The notes under the pieces: model-generated
Databases searched by the model: none
What the model was told of the DNA's origin: nothing
What the model saw: the letters and a program-made list of their open reading frames with translations, nothing else
Part shown: one piece after another, positions 34,616 to 46,263 of the stretch
Position numbering within the stretch: position 1 is the stretch's first letter
How the letters are laid out: each line of letters begins with the position of its first letter
Assembly: GCA_036435485.1 (NCBI GenBank)
Contig: JAZHRN010000137.1
Span: 2,480,001 to 2,544,000 of the forward strand
Direction of reading: 5' to 3'
Source: Saposhnikovia divaricata
Taxonomy: Eukaryota; Streptophyta; Magnoliopsida; Apiales; Apiaceae
DNA: 64,000 nucleotides
Position numbers and translations under genes: made by a program

Positions 34616-36805
34616 GTAAAAATATCCACAAAATGGTCCGACTCGATTTTTAACAATATCCCGTGTACTAACCACTTTGAGGATTATCCGAAAACCGAGT
34701 TTCGATCATATCAGCTCCGATTCAGGTTCGACCCGCGTCAAATAAAATTTCGTTGAATTCCAATAACCCATAGGAACAAAATATGTAAAAATATCCACAA
34801 AATGGTCCGACTCGATTTTTAACAATATCCCGTGTACTAACCACTTTGAGGATTATCCGAAAACCGAGTTTCGATCATATCAGCTCCGATTCAGGTTCGA
34901 CCCGCGTCAAATAAAATTTCGTTGATTTCCAATAACCCATAGGAACAAAATATGTAAAAATATCCACAAAATGGTCCGACTTGATTTTTAACAATATCCC
35001 GTGTACTAACCCCTTTGAGAATTTTCCGAAAACCGAGTTTCGATCATATCAGTTCCGATTCCGGTCCGAATAGCGTCAAATAAAATTTCGTTGAATTCCA
35101 ATAACCCATAGGAACAAAATATGTAAAAATATCCACAAAATGGTCCGACTTGATTTTTAACAATATCCCGTGTACTAACCCCTTTGAGAATTTTCCGAAA
35201 ACCGAGTTTCGATCATATTAGCTCCGATTCCGGTCCGAATTGCGTCAAATAAAATTTCGTTGAATTCCTATAACCCATAGGAACAAAATATGTAAAAATA
35301 TCCACAAAATGGTCCGACTCAATTTTTAACAATTTCCCGTGTACTAACCCCTTTGAGGATTATCCAAAAACCGAGTTTTGACTATATCAGCTCGATTCAG
35401 TTCCGAATTGCGTCAAATACAATATCGTTGAATTCCAATAACCCATAGCAACAACATATGTAAAAATATCCCTAAAATGGTCCGACTAGATTTTTAACAA
35501 TATCCCATGTACTAACCACTTTGAGGATTATCCAAAAACCGAGTTTCGATCATATCAGCTCCGATTCAGGTTCGACCCGCGTCAAATAAAATTTTGTTGA
35601 ATTTCAATAACCCATAGGAATAAAATATGTAAAAATATCCACAAAATGGTCCGACTTGATTTTTAACAATATCCCGTGTACTAACCCCTTTGAGAATTTG
35701 TCAAAAACCGAGTTTCGATTATATGAGCTCCGATTCCGGTCCGAACTGCGTCAAATAAAATTTCGTTGAATTCCAATAACCCATAGGAACAAAATATGTA
35801 AAAATATCCACAAAATGGTCCGACTCGATTTTTAACAATATCCCGTGTACTAACCACTTTGAGGATTATCCGAAAACCGAGTTTCGATCATATCAGCTCC
35901 GATTCAGGTTCGACCCGCGTCAAATAAAATTTCGTTGATTTCCAATAACCCATAGGAACAAAATATGTAAAAATATCCCTAAAATGGTCCGACTCGATTT
36001 TTAACAATATCCCGTGTACTAACCACTTTGAGGATTATCCGAAAACCGAGTTTCGATCATATCAGCTCCGATTCAGTTCCGAATTGCGTCAAATACAATA
36101 TCGTTGAATTCCAATAACCCATAGGAACAAAATAGGTAAAAATATCCCTAAAATGGTCCGACTCGATTTTTAACAATATCCCGTGTACTAACCACTTTGA
36201 GGATTATCCGAAAACCGAGTTTCGATCATATCTGCTCCGATTCAGGTTCGACCAGCGTCAAATAAAATTTTGTTGAATTTCAATAACCCATAGGAACAAA
36301 ATATGTAAAAATATCCACAAAATGGTCCGACTTGATTTTTAACAATGTCCCGTGTACTAACCCCTTTGAGAATTTGTCAAAAACCGGGTTTCGATTATAT
36401 CAGCTCCGATTCCGGTCCGAACTGCGTCAAATAAAATTTCGTTGATTTCCAATAACCCATAGGAGCAAAATATGTAAAAATATCCACAAAATGGTCCGAC
36501 TTGATTTTTAACAATATCCCGTGTACTAACCCCTTTGAGAATTTTCCGAAAACCGAGTTTCGATCATATCAGCTCCGATTCCGGTCCGAATTGCGTCAAA
36601 TAAAATTTCGTTGAATTCCAATAACCCATAGGAACAAAATATGTAAAAATATCCACAAAATGGTCCGACTTGATTTTTAACAATATCCCGTGCCCCTTTG
36701 AGAATTTTCCGAAAACCGAGTTTCGATCATATCAGCTCCGATTCCGGTCCGAATTGCGTCAAATAAAATTTCGTTGAATTCCAATAACCCATAGGAACAA
36801 AATAT
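34616..36805. repeat. Truncated third copy of the 20-mer
   Basis: J J A'' B C D F J H I F G G (13 monomers). The C D F G C D F G part is missing and an extra J with a GAATTCC tail (34616) takes its place. The remaining 12 monomers share CGAATAGCG, CCCATAGCAAC, CCCATGTAC, CGACCAGCG, AATGTCCCG and GGAGCAAAATATG with both full copies. The last G has a 6-bp deletion. Confidence 0.87.
36643..36805 (+). repeat. 163-bp G monomer with 6-bp deletion
   Basis: CCCGTGTACTAACCCC is shortened to CCCGTGCCCC near 36691-36695, removing TACTAA. It is the only copy in 378 complete monomers that I saw to lack the TACTAAC box. Confidence 0.92.
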
Positions 36806-37480
36806 GTAAAAATATCCACAAAATGGTCCGACTCAATTTTTAACAATTTCCCGTGTACTAACCCCTTTGAGGATTATCCAAAAACCGAGTTTTGACTATA
36901 TCAGCTCGATTCAGTTCCGAATTGCGTCAAATACAATATCGTTGAATTCCAATAACCCATAGGAACAACATATGTAAAAATATCCCTAAAATGGTCCGAC
37001 TAGATTTTTAACAATATCCCGTGTACTAACCACTTTGAGGATTATCCGAAAACCGAGTTTCGATCATATCAGCTCCGATTCAGGTTCGACCCGCGTCAAA
37101 TAAAATTTTGTTGAATTTCAATAACCCATAGGAATAAAATATGTAAAAATATCCACAAAATGGTCCGACTTGATTTTTAACAATATCCCGTGTACTAACC
37201 CCTTTGAGAATTTGTCGAAAACCGAGTTTCGATTATATCAGCTCCGATTCCGGTCCGAACTGCGTCAAATAAAATTTCGTTGATTTCCAATAACCCATAG
37301 GAGCAAAATATGTAAAAATATCCACAAAATGGTCCGACTTGATTTTTAACAATATCCCGTGTACTAACCCCTTTGAGAATTTTCCGAAAACCGAGTTTCG
37401 ATCATATCAGCTCCGATTCCGGTCCGAATTGCGTCAAATAAAATTTTGTTGAATTCCAATAACCCATAGGAACAAAATAT

Positions 37481-37648
37481 GTAAAAATATCCACAAAATG
37501 GTCCGACTTGATTTTTAACAATATCCCGTGTACTAACCCCTTTGAGAATTTTCCGAAAACCGAGTTTTGATCATATTAGCTCCGATTCCGGTCCGAATTG
37601 CGTCAAATAAAATTTCGTTGAATTCCAATAACCCATAGAACAAAATAT
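37481..37648 (+). repeat. 168-bp B monomer with single-base deletion
   Basis: The tail reads CCCATAGAACAAAAT where other copies have CCCATAGGAACAAAAT. This is the only 168-bp monomer that is not type C. Confidence 0.9.
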
Positions 37649-38999
37649 GTAAAAATATCCCTAAAATGGTCCGACTCAATTTTTAACAATTTCCCGTGTA
37701 CTAACCCCTTTGAGGATTATCCAAAAACCGAGTTTTGACTATATCAGCTCGATTCAGTTCCGAATTGCGTCAAATACAATATCGTTGAATTCCAATAACC
37801 CATAGGAACAACATATGTAAAAATATCCCTAAAATGGTCCGACTAGATTTTTAACAATATCCCGTGTACTAACCACTTTGAGGATTATCCGAAAACCGAG
37901 TTTCGATCATATCAGCTCCGATTCAGGTTCGACCCGCGTCAAATAAAATTTTGTTGAATTTCAATAACCCATAGGAATAAAATATGTAAAAATATCCACA
38001 AAATGGTCCGACTTGATTTTTAACAATATCCCGTGTACTAACCCCTTTGAGAATTTGTCAAAAACCGAGTTTCGATTATATCAGCTCCGATTCCGGTCCG
38101 AACTGCGTCAAATAAAATTTCGTTGAATTCCAATAACCCATAGGAACAAAATATGTAAAAATATCCACAAAATGGTCCGACTCGATTTTTAACAATATCC
38201 CGTGTACTAACCACTTTGAGGATTATCCGAAAACCGAGTTTCGATCATATCAGCTCCGATTCAGGTTCGACCCGCGTCAAATAAAATTTCGTTGATTTCC
38301 AATAACCCATAGGAACAAAATATGTAAAAATATCCCTAAAATGGTCCGACTCGATTTTTAACAATATCCCGTGTACTAACCACTTTGAGGATTATCCGAA
38401 AACCGAGTTTCGATCATATCAGCTCCGATTCAGTTCCGAATTGCGTCAAATACAATATGGTTGAATTCCAATAACCCATAGGAACAAAATAGGTAAAAAT
38501 ATCCCTAAAATGGTCCGACTCGATTTTTAACAATATCCCGTGTACTAACCACTTTGAGGATTATCCGAAAACCGAGTTTCGATCATATCTGCTCCGATTC
38601 AGGTTCGACCTGCGTCAAATAAAATTTTGTTGAATTTCAATAACCCATAGGAACAAAATATGTAAAAATATCCACAAAATGGTCCGACTTGATTTTTAAC
38701 AATATCCCGTGTACTAACCCCTTTGAGAATTTGTCAAAAACCGGGTTTCGATTATATCAGCTCCGATTCCGGTCCGAACTGCGTCAAATAAAATTTCGTT
38801 GATTTCCAATTACCCATAGGAACAAAATATGTAAAAATATCCACAAAATGGTCCGACTTGATTTTTAACAATATCCCGTGTACTAACCCCTTTGAGAATT
38901 TTCCGAAAACCGAGTTTCGATCATATCAGCTCCGATTCCGGTCCGAATTGCATCAAATAAAATTTCGTTGATTTCCAATAACCCATAGGAACAAAATAT

Positions 39000-39168
39000 G
39001 TAAAAATATCCACAAAATGCTCCGACTTGATTTTTAACAATATCCCGTGTACTAACCCCTTTGAGAATTTTCCGAAAACCGAGTTTCGATCATATCAGCT
39101 CCGATTCCGGTCCGAATTGCATCAAATAAAATTTCGTTGAATTCCAATAACCCATAGGAACAACATAT
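39000..39168 (+). repeat. G/C hybrid monomer
   Basis: G through most of its length, but the tail is GGAACAACATAT, which belongs to C, and the next monomer is D-headed as expected after C. Unequal crossover between G and C in their shared GTTGAATTCCAATAACCC stretch explains it. It also has private AATGCTCCGAC and GAATTGCATC. Confidence 0.78.
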
Positions 39169-39337
39169 GTAAAAATATCCCTAAAATGGTCCGACTAGAT
39201 TTTTAACAATATCCCGTGTACTAACCACTTTGAGGATTATCCGAAAACCGAGTTTCGATCATATCAGCTCCGATTCAGGTTTGACCCGCATCAAATAAAA
39301 TTTCGTTGATTTCCAATAACCCATAGGAACAAAATAT
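39169..39337 (+). repeat. D/E hybrid monomer (second)
   Basis: CCCT and CTAGATTT head of D with the CAGGTTTGACCCGCATC and TTGATTTCC tail of E, as at 27355. It is followed by A, B with TTTTGATCATATTA, C, D and F, the same order as after 27355, so the two blocks descend from one event. Confidence 0.83.
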
Positions 39338-41195
39338 GTAAAAATATCCACAAAATGGTCCGACTTGATTTTTAACAATATCCCGTGTACTAACCCCTTT
39401 GATAATTTTCCGAAAACCGAGTTTCGATCATATCAGTTCCGATTCCGGTCCGAATTGCGTCAAATAAAATTTCGTTGAATTCCAATAACCCATAGGAACA
39501 AAATATGTAAAAATATCCACAAAATGGTCCGACTTGATTTTTAACAATATCCCGTGTACTAACCCCTTTGAGAATTTTCCGAAAACCGAGTTTTGATCAT
39601 ATTAGCTCCGATTCCGGTCCGAATTGCGTCAAATAAAATTTCGTTGAATTCCAATAACCCATAGGAACAAAATATGTAAAAATATCCCTAAAATGGTCCG
39701 ACTCAATTTTTAACAATTTCCCGTGTACTAACCCCTTTGAGGATTATCCAAAAACCGAGTTTTGACTATATCAGCTCGATTCAGTTCCGAATTGCGTCAA
39801 ATACAATATCGTTGAATTCCAATAACCCATAGGAACAACATATGTAAAAATATCCCTAAAATGGTCCGACTAGATTTTTAACAATATCCCGTGTACTAAC
39901 CACTTTGAGGATTATCCGAAAACCGAGTTTCGATCATATCAGCTCCGATTCAGGTTCGACCCGCGTCAAATAAAATTTTGTTGAATTTCAATAACCCATA
40001 GGAATAAAATATGTAAAAATATCCACAAAATGGTCCGACTTGATTTTTAACAATATCCCGTGTACTAACCCCTTTGAGAATTTGTCAAAAACCGAGTTTC
40101 GATTATATCAGCTCCGATTCCGGTCCGAACTGCGTCAAATAAAATTTCGTTGAATTCCAATAACCCATAGGAACAAAATATGTAAAAATATCCACAAAAT
40201 GGTCCGACTCGATTTTTAACAATATCCCGTGTACTAACCACTTTGAGGATTATCCGAAAACCGAGTTTCGATCATATCAGCTCCGATTCAGGTTCGACCC
40301 GCGTCAAATAAAATTTCGTTGATTTCCAATAACCCATAGGAACAAAATATGTAAAAATATCCCTAAAATGGTCCGACTCAATTTTTAACAATATCCCGTG
40401 TACTAACCACTTTGAGGATTATCCGAAAACCGAGTTTCGATCATATCAGCTCCGATTCAGTTCCGAATTGCGTCAAATACAATATGGTTGAATTCCAATA
40501 ACCCATAGGAACAAAATAGGTAAAAATATCCCTAAAATGGTCCGACTCGATTTTTAACAATATCCCGTGTACTAACTACTTTGAGGATTATCCGAAAACC
40601 GAGTTTCGATCATATCTGCTCCGATTCAGGTTCGACCTGCGTCAAATAAAATTTTGTTGAATTTCAATAACCCATAGGAACAAAATATGTAAAAATATCC
40701 ACAAAATGGTCCGACTTGATTTTTAACAATATCCCGTGTACTAACCCCTTTGAGAATTTGTCAAAAACCGGGTTTCGATTATATCAGCTCCGATTCCGGT
40801 CCGAACTGCGTCAAATAAAATTTCGTTGATTTCCAATAACCCATAGGAACAAAATATGTAAAAATATCCACAAAATGGTCCGACTTGATTTTTAACAATA
40901 TCCCGTGTACTAACCCCTTTGAGAATTTTCCGAAAACCGAGTTTCGATCATATCAGCTCCGATTCCGGTCCGAATTGCATCAAATAAAATTTCGTTGAAT
41001 TCCAATAACCCATAGGAACAAAATATGTAAAAATATCCACAAAATGGTCCGACTTGATTTTTAACAATATCCCGTGTACTAACCCCTTTGAGAATTTTCC
41101 GAAAACCGAGTTTCGATCATATCAGCTCCGATTCCGGTCCGAATTGCGTCAAATAAAATTTCGTTGAATTCCAATAACCCATAGGAACAAAATAT

Positions 41196-41364
41196 GTAAA
41201 AATATCCACAAAATGGTCTGACTCAATTTTTAACAATATCCCGTGTACTAACCCCTTTGAGAATTTTCCGAAAACCGAGTTTCGATCATATCAGCTCCGA
41301 TTCCGGTCCGAATTGCGTCAAATAAAATTTCGTTGAATTCCAATAACCCATAGGAACAAAATAT
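41196..41364 (+). repeat. K monomer: C-like head on G body
   Basis: GGTCTGACTCAATTTTTAACAATATCCC followed by G sequence. CTCAA is a C state, but ATATCCC at 41-47 is not, so a crossover would lie between positions 31 and 43; alternatively CTCAA arose by a CpG transition in a CTCGA head. Copies recur at 43561, 45588, 46940 and 47954. Confidence 0.7.
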
Positions 41365-41533
41365 GTAATAATATCCACAAAATGGTCCGACTCAATTTTT
41401 AACAATTTCCCGTGTACTAACCCCTTTGAGAATTTTCCGAAAACCGAGTTTCGATCATATCAGCTCCGATTCCGGTCCGAATTGCGTCAAATAAAATTTC
41501 GTTGAATTCCAATAACCCATAGGAACAAAATAT
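41365..41533 (+). repeat. K2 monomer: C head, G tail
   Basis: CTCAATTT and ATTTCCCG from C, then CCTTTGAGAATTTTCCG and the rest from G, with no C-type deletion. The junction is between about positions 48 and 66. The GTAATAATATCC start is private to this copy and the one at 43730. Confidence 0.82.
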
Positions 41534-42377
41534 GTAAAAATATCCACAAAATGGTCCGACTCGATTTTTAACAATATCCCGTGTACTAACCACTTTGAGG
41601 ATTATCCGAAAACCGAGTTTCGATCATATCAGCTCCGATTCAGGTTCGACCCGCGTCAAATAAAATTTCGTTGATTTCCAATAACCCATAGGAACAAAAT
41701 ATGTAAAAATATCCACAAAATTGTCCGACTTGATTTTTAACAATATCCCGTGTACTAACCCCTTTGAGAATTTTTCGAAAACTGAGTTTCGATCATATCA
41801 GTTCCGATTCCGGTCCGAATTGCGTCAAATAAAATTTCGTTGAATTCCAATAACCCATAGGAACAAAATATGTAAAAATATCCACAAAATGGTCCGACTT
41901 GATTTTTAACAATATCCCGTGTACTAACCCCTTTGAGAATTTTCCGAAAACCGAGTTTCGATCATATTAGCTCCGATTCCGGTCCGAATTGCGTCAAATA
42001 AAATTTCGTTGAATTCCTATAACCCATAGGAACAAAATATGTAAAAATATCCACAAAATGGTCCGACTCAATTTTTAACAATTTCCCGGGTACTAACCCC
42101 TTTGAGGATTATCCAAAAACCGAGTTTTGACTATATCAGCTCGATTCAGTTCCGAATTGCGTCAAATACAATATCGTTGAATTCCAATAACCCATAGGAA
42201 CAACATATGTAAAAATATCCCTAAAATGGTCCGACTAGATTTTTAACAATATCCCGTGTACTAACCACTTTGAGAATTATCCGAAAACCGAGTTTCGATC
42301 ATATCAGCTCCGATTCAGGTTCGACCCGCGTCAAATAAAATTTTGTTGAATTTCAATAACCCATAGGAATTAAATAT

Positions 42378-44742
42378 GTAAAAATATCCACAAAATGGTA
42401 CGACTTGATTTTTAACAATATCCCGTGTACTAACCCCTTTGAGAATTTGTCAAAAACCGAGTTTCGATTATATCAGCTCCGATTCCGGTCCGAACTGCGT
42501 CAAATAAAATTTCGTTGAATTCCAATAACCCATAGGAACAAAATATGTAAAAATATCCACAAAATGGTCCGACTCGATTTTTAACAATATCCCGTGTACT
42601 AACCACTTTGAGGATTATCCGAAAACCGAGTTTCGATCATATCAGCTCCGATTCAGGTTCGACCCGCGTCAAATAAAATTTCGTTGATTTCCAATAACCC
42701 ATAGGAACAAAATATGTAAAAATATCCCTAAAATGGTCCGACTCAATTTTTAACAATATCCCGTGTACTAACCACTTTGAGGATTATCCGAAAACCGAGT
42801 TTCGATCATATCAGCTCCGATTCAGTTCCGAATTGCGTCAAATACAATATGGTTGAATTCCAATAACCCATAGGAACAAAATAGGTAAAAATATCCCTAA
42901 AATGGTCCGACTCGATTTTTAACAATATCCCGTGTACTAACTACTTTGAGGATTATCCGAAAACCGAGTTTCGATCATATCTGCTCCGATTCAGGTTCGA
43001 CCTGCGTCAAATAAAATTTTGTTGAATTTCAATAACCCATAGGAACAAAATATGTAAAAATATCCACAAAATGGTCCGACTTGATTTTTAACAATATCCC
43101 GTGTACTAACCCCTTTGAGAATTTGTCAAAAACCGGGTTTCGATTATATCAGCTCCGATTCCGGTCCGAACTGCGTCAAATAAAATTTCGTTGATTTCCA
43201 ATAACCCATAGGAACAAAATATGTAAAAATATCCACAAAATGGTCCGACTTGATTTTTAACAATATCCCGTGTACTAACCCCTTTGAGAATTTTCCGAAA
43301 ACCGAGTTTCGATCATATCAGCTCCGATTCCGGTCCGAATTGCATCAAATAAAATTTCGTTGAATTCCAATAACCCATAGGAACAAAATATGTAAAAATA
43401 TCCACAAAATGGTCCGACTTGATTTTTAACAATATCCCGTGTACTAACCCCTTTGAGAATTTTCCGAAAACCGAGTTTCGATCATATCAGCTCCGATTCC
43501 GGTCCGAATTGCGTCAAATAAAATTTCGTTGAATTCCAATAACCCATAGGAACAAAATATGTAAAAATATCCACAAAATGGTCTGACTCAATTTTTAACA
43601 ATATCCCGTGTACTAACCCCTTTGAGAATTTTCCGAAAACCGAGTTTCGATCATATCAGCTCCGATTCCGGTCCGAATTGCGTCAAATAAAATTTCGTTG
43701 AATTCCAATAACCCATAGGAACAAAATATGTAATAATATCCACAAAATGGTCCGACTCAATTTTTAACAATTTCCCGTGTACTAACCCCTTTGAGAATTT
43801 TCCGAAAACCGAGTTTCGATCATATCAGCTCCGATTCCGGTCCGAATTGCGTCAAATAAAATTTCGTTGAATTCCAATAACCCATAGGAACAAAATATGT
43901 AAAAATATCCACAAAATGGTCCGACTCGATTTTTAACAATATCCCGTGTACTAACCACTTTGAGGATTATCCGAAAACCGAGTTTCGATCATATCAGCTC
44001 CGATTCAGGTTCGACCCGCGTCAAATAAAATTTCGTTGATTTCCAATAACCCATAGGAACAAAATATGTAAAAATATCCACAAAATTGTCCGACTTGATT
44101 TTTAACAATATCCCGTGTACTAACCCCTTTGAGAATTTTTCGAAAACTGAGTTTCGATCATATCAGTTCCGATTCCGGTCCGAATTGCGTCAAATAAAAT
44201 TTCGTTGAATTCCAATAACCCATAGGAACAAAATATGTAAAAATATCCACAAAATGGTCCGACTTGATTTTTAACAATATCCCGTGTACTAACCCCTTTG
44301 AGAATTTTCCGAAAACCGAGTTTCGATCATATTAGCTCCGATTCCGGTCCGAATTGCGTCAAATAAAATTTCGTTGAATTCCTATAACCCATAGGAACAA
44401 AATATGTAAAAATATCCACAAAATGGTCCGACTCAATTTTTAACAATTTCCCGGGTACTAACCCCTTTGAGGATTATCCAAAAACCGAGTTTTGACTATA
44501 TCAGCTCGATTCAGTTCCGAATTGCGTCAAATACAATATCGTTGAATTCCAATAACCCATAGGAACAACATATGTAAAAATATCCCTAAAATGGTCCGAC
44601 TAGATTTTTAACAATATCCCGTGTACTAACCACTTTGAGAATTATCCGAAAACCGAGTTTCGATCATATCAGCTCCGATTCAGGTTCGACCCGCGTCAAA
44701 TAAAATTTTGTTGAATTTCAATAACCCATAGGAATTAAATAT
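42378..44742. repeat. 14-monomer HOR, copy 2 (2365 bp)
   Basis: Same 14 monomers and private markers as copy 1, differing most clearly at the first F (GGTACGAC with preceding GGAATTAAAT). Near-identity suggests recent duplication. Confidence 0.9.
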
Positions 44743-44911
44743 GTAAAAATATCCACAAAATGGTACGACTTGATTTTTAACAATATCCCGTGTACTAACC
44801 CCTTTGAGAATTTGTCAAAAACCGAGTTTCGATTATATCAGCTCCGATTCCGGTCCGAACTGCGTCAAATAAAATTTCGTTGAATTCCAATAACCCATAG
44901 GAACAAAATAT

Positions 44912-45080
44912 GTAAAAATATCCACAAAATGGTCCGACTCGATTTTTAACAATATCCCGTGTACTAACCACTTTGAGGATTATCCGAAAACCGAGTTTCG
45001 ATCATATCTGCTCCGATTCAGGTTCGACCTGCGTCAAATAAAATTTTGTTGAATTTCAATAACCCATAGGAACAAAATAT
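44912..45080 (+). repeat. J/I hybrid monomer
   Basis: CCAC and CTCGATTT head of J with the ATCTGCTCC, CGACCTGCG and TTTTGTTGAATTTC tail of I. Relative to the preceding 14-mer this deletes 338 bp (two monomers), removing H. Confidence 0.85.
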
Positions 45081-46094
45081 GTAAAAATATCCACAAAATG
45101 GTCCGACTTGATTTTTAACAATATCCCGTGTACTAACCCCTTTGAGAATTTGTCAAAAACCGGGTTTCGATTATATCAGCTCCGATTCCGGTCCGAACTG
45201 CGTCAAATAAAATTTCGTTGATTTCCAATAACCCATAGGAACAAAATATGTAAAAATATCCACAAAATGGTCCGACTTGATTTTTAACAATATCCCGTGT
45301 ACTAACCCCTTTGAGAATTTTCCGAAAACCGAGTTTCGATCATATCAGCTCCGATTCCGGTCCGAATTGCGTCAAATAAAATTTCGTTGAATTCCAATAA
45401 CCCATAGGAACAAAATATGTAAAAATATCCACAAAATGGTCCGACTTGATTTTTAACAATATCCCGTGTACTAACCCCCTTGAGAATTTTCCGAAAACCG
45501 AGTTTCGATCATATCAGCTCCGATTCCGGTCCGAATTGCGTCAAATAAAATTTCGTTGAATTCCAATAACCCATAGGAACAAAATATGTAAAAATATCCA
45601 CAAAATGGTCTGACTCAATTTTTAACAATATCCCGTGTACTAACCCCTTTGAGAATTTTCCGAAAACCGAGTTTCGATCATATCAGCTCCGATTCCGGTC
45701 CGAATTGCGTCAAATAAAATTTCGTTGAATTCCAATAACCCATAGGAACAAAATATGTAAAAATATTCACAAAATGGTCCGACTTGATTTTTAACAATAT
45801 CCCGTGTACTAACCCCTTTGAGAATTTTCCGAAAACCGAGTTTCGATCATATCAGCTCCGATTCCGGTCCGAATTGCGTCAAATAAAATTTCGTTGAATT
45901 CCAATAACCCATAGGAACAAAATATGTAAAAATATCCACAAAATGGTCCGACTCGATTTTTAACAATATCCCGTGTACTAACCACTTTGAGGATTATCCG
46001 AAAACCGAGTTTCGATCATATCAGCTCCGATTCAGGTTCGACCCGCGTCAAATAAAATTTCGTTGATTTCCAATAACCCATAGGAACAAAATAT

Positions 46095-46263
46095 GTAAAA
46101 ATATCCACAAAATGGTCCGACTTGATTTTTAACAATATCCCGTGTACTAACCCCTTTGAGAATTTTTCGAAAACCGAGTTTCGATCATATCAGCTCCGAT
46201 TCAGTTCCGAATTGCGTCAAATACAATATCGTTGAATTCCAATAACCCATAGGAACAAAATAG
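46095..46263 (+). repeat. A''/H hybrid monomer
   Basis: Left half has CTTGATTT and ATTTTTCGAAAACC as in A''; the right half has CAGCTCCGATTCAGTTCCG and TACAATATCG as in H. It is followed by I with its ATAGG junction, as normal for H. The B C D F J block expected between A'' and H is gone. Confidence 0.83.

Larger units (their letters stand above)
36806..40012. repeat. Irregular segment linking 20-mer and 14-mer
   Basis: C D F G B C D F J H I F G G/C D/E A B C D (19 monomers). Two B copies carry TTTTGATCATATTA as at 27693. The F at 37143 has TTGTCGAAAACC, and TACAATATGG appears in H (38324), a marker shared with the following 14-mers. The block has no exact tandem partner and looks like a composite. 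Confidence 0.78.
40013..42377. repeat. 14-monomer HOR, copy 1 (2365 bp)
   Basis: F J H I F G G K K2 J A'' B C D. Markers repeated at +2365: GACTCAATTT in H, TACAATATGG in H, ACTAACTACTTTG in I (40576 and 42941), GTAATAATATCC at the K2 start (41365 and 43730), AAATTGTCCG and AAAACTGAG in A'', TTCCCGGGTAC in C and TTTGAGAATTATCC in D. The first F has normal GGTCCGAC while the later copies have GGTACGAC. Confidence 0.9.

Noticed and set aside
36643..36805. Assembly gap or misjoin at the 163-bp monomer
   Set aside because: The deletion is internal, the flanking order and variants continue normally, and no block is lost, so a simple small deletion is the better reading. Raw reads were not available.
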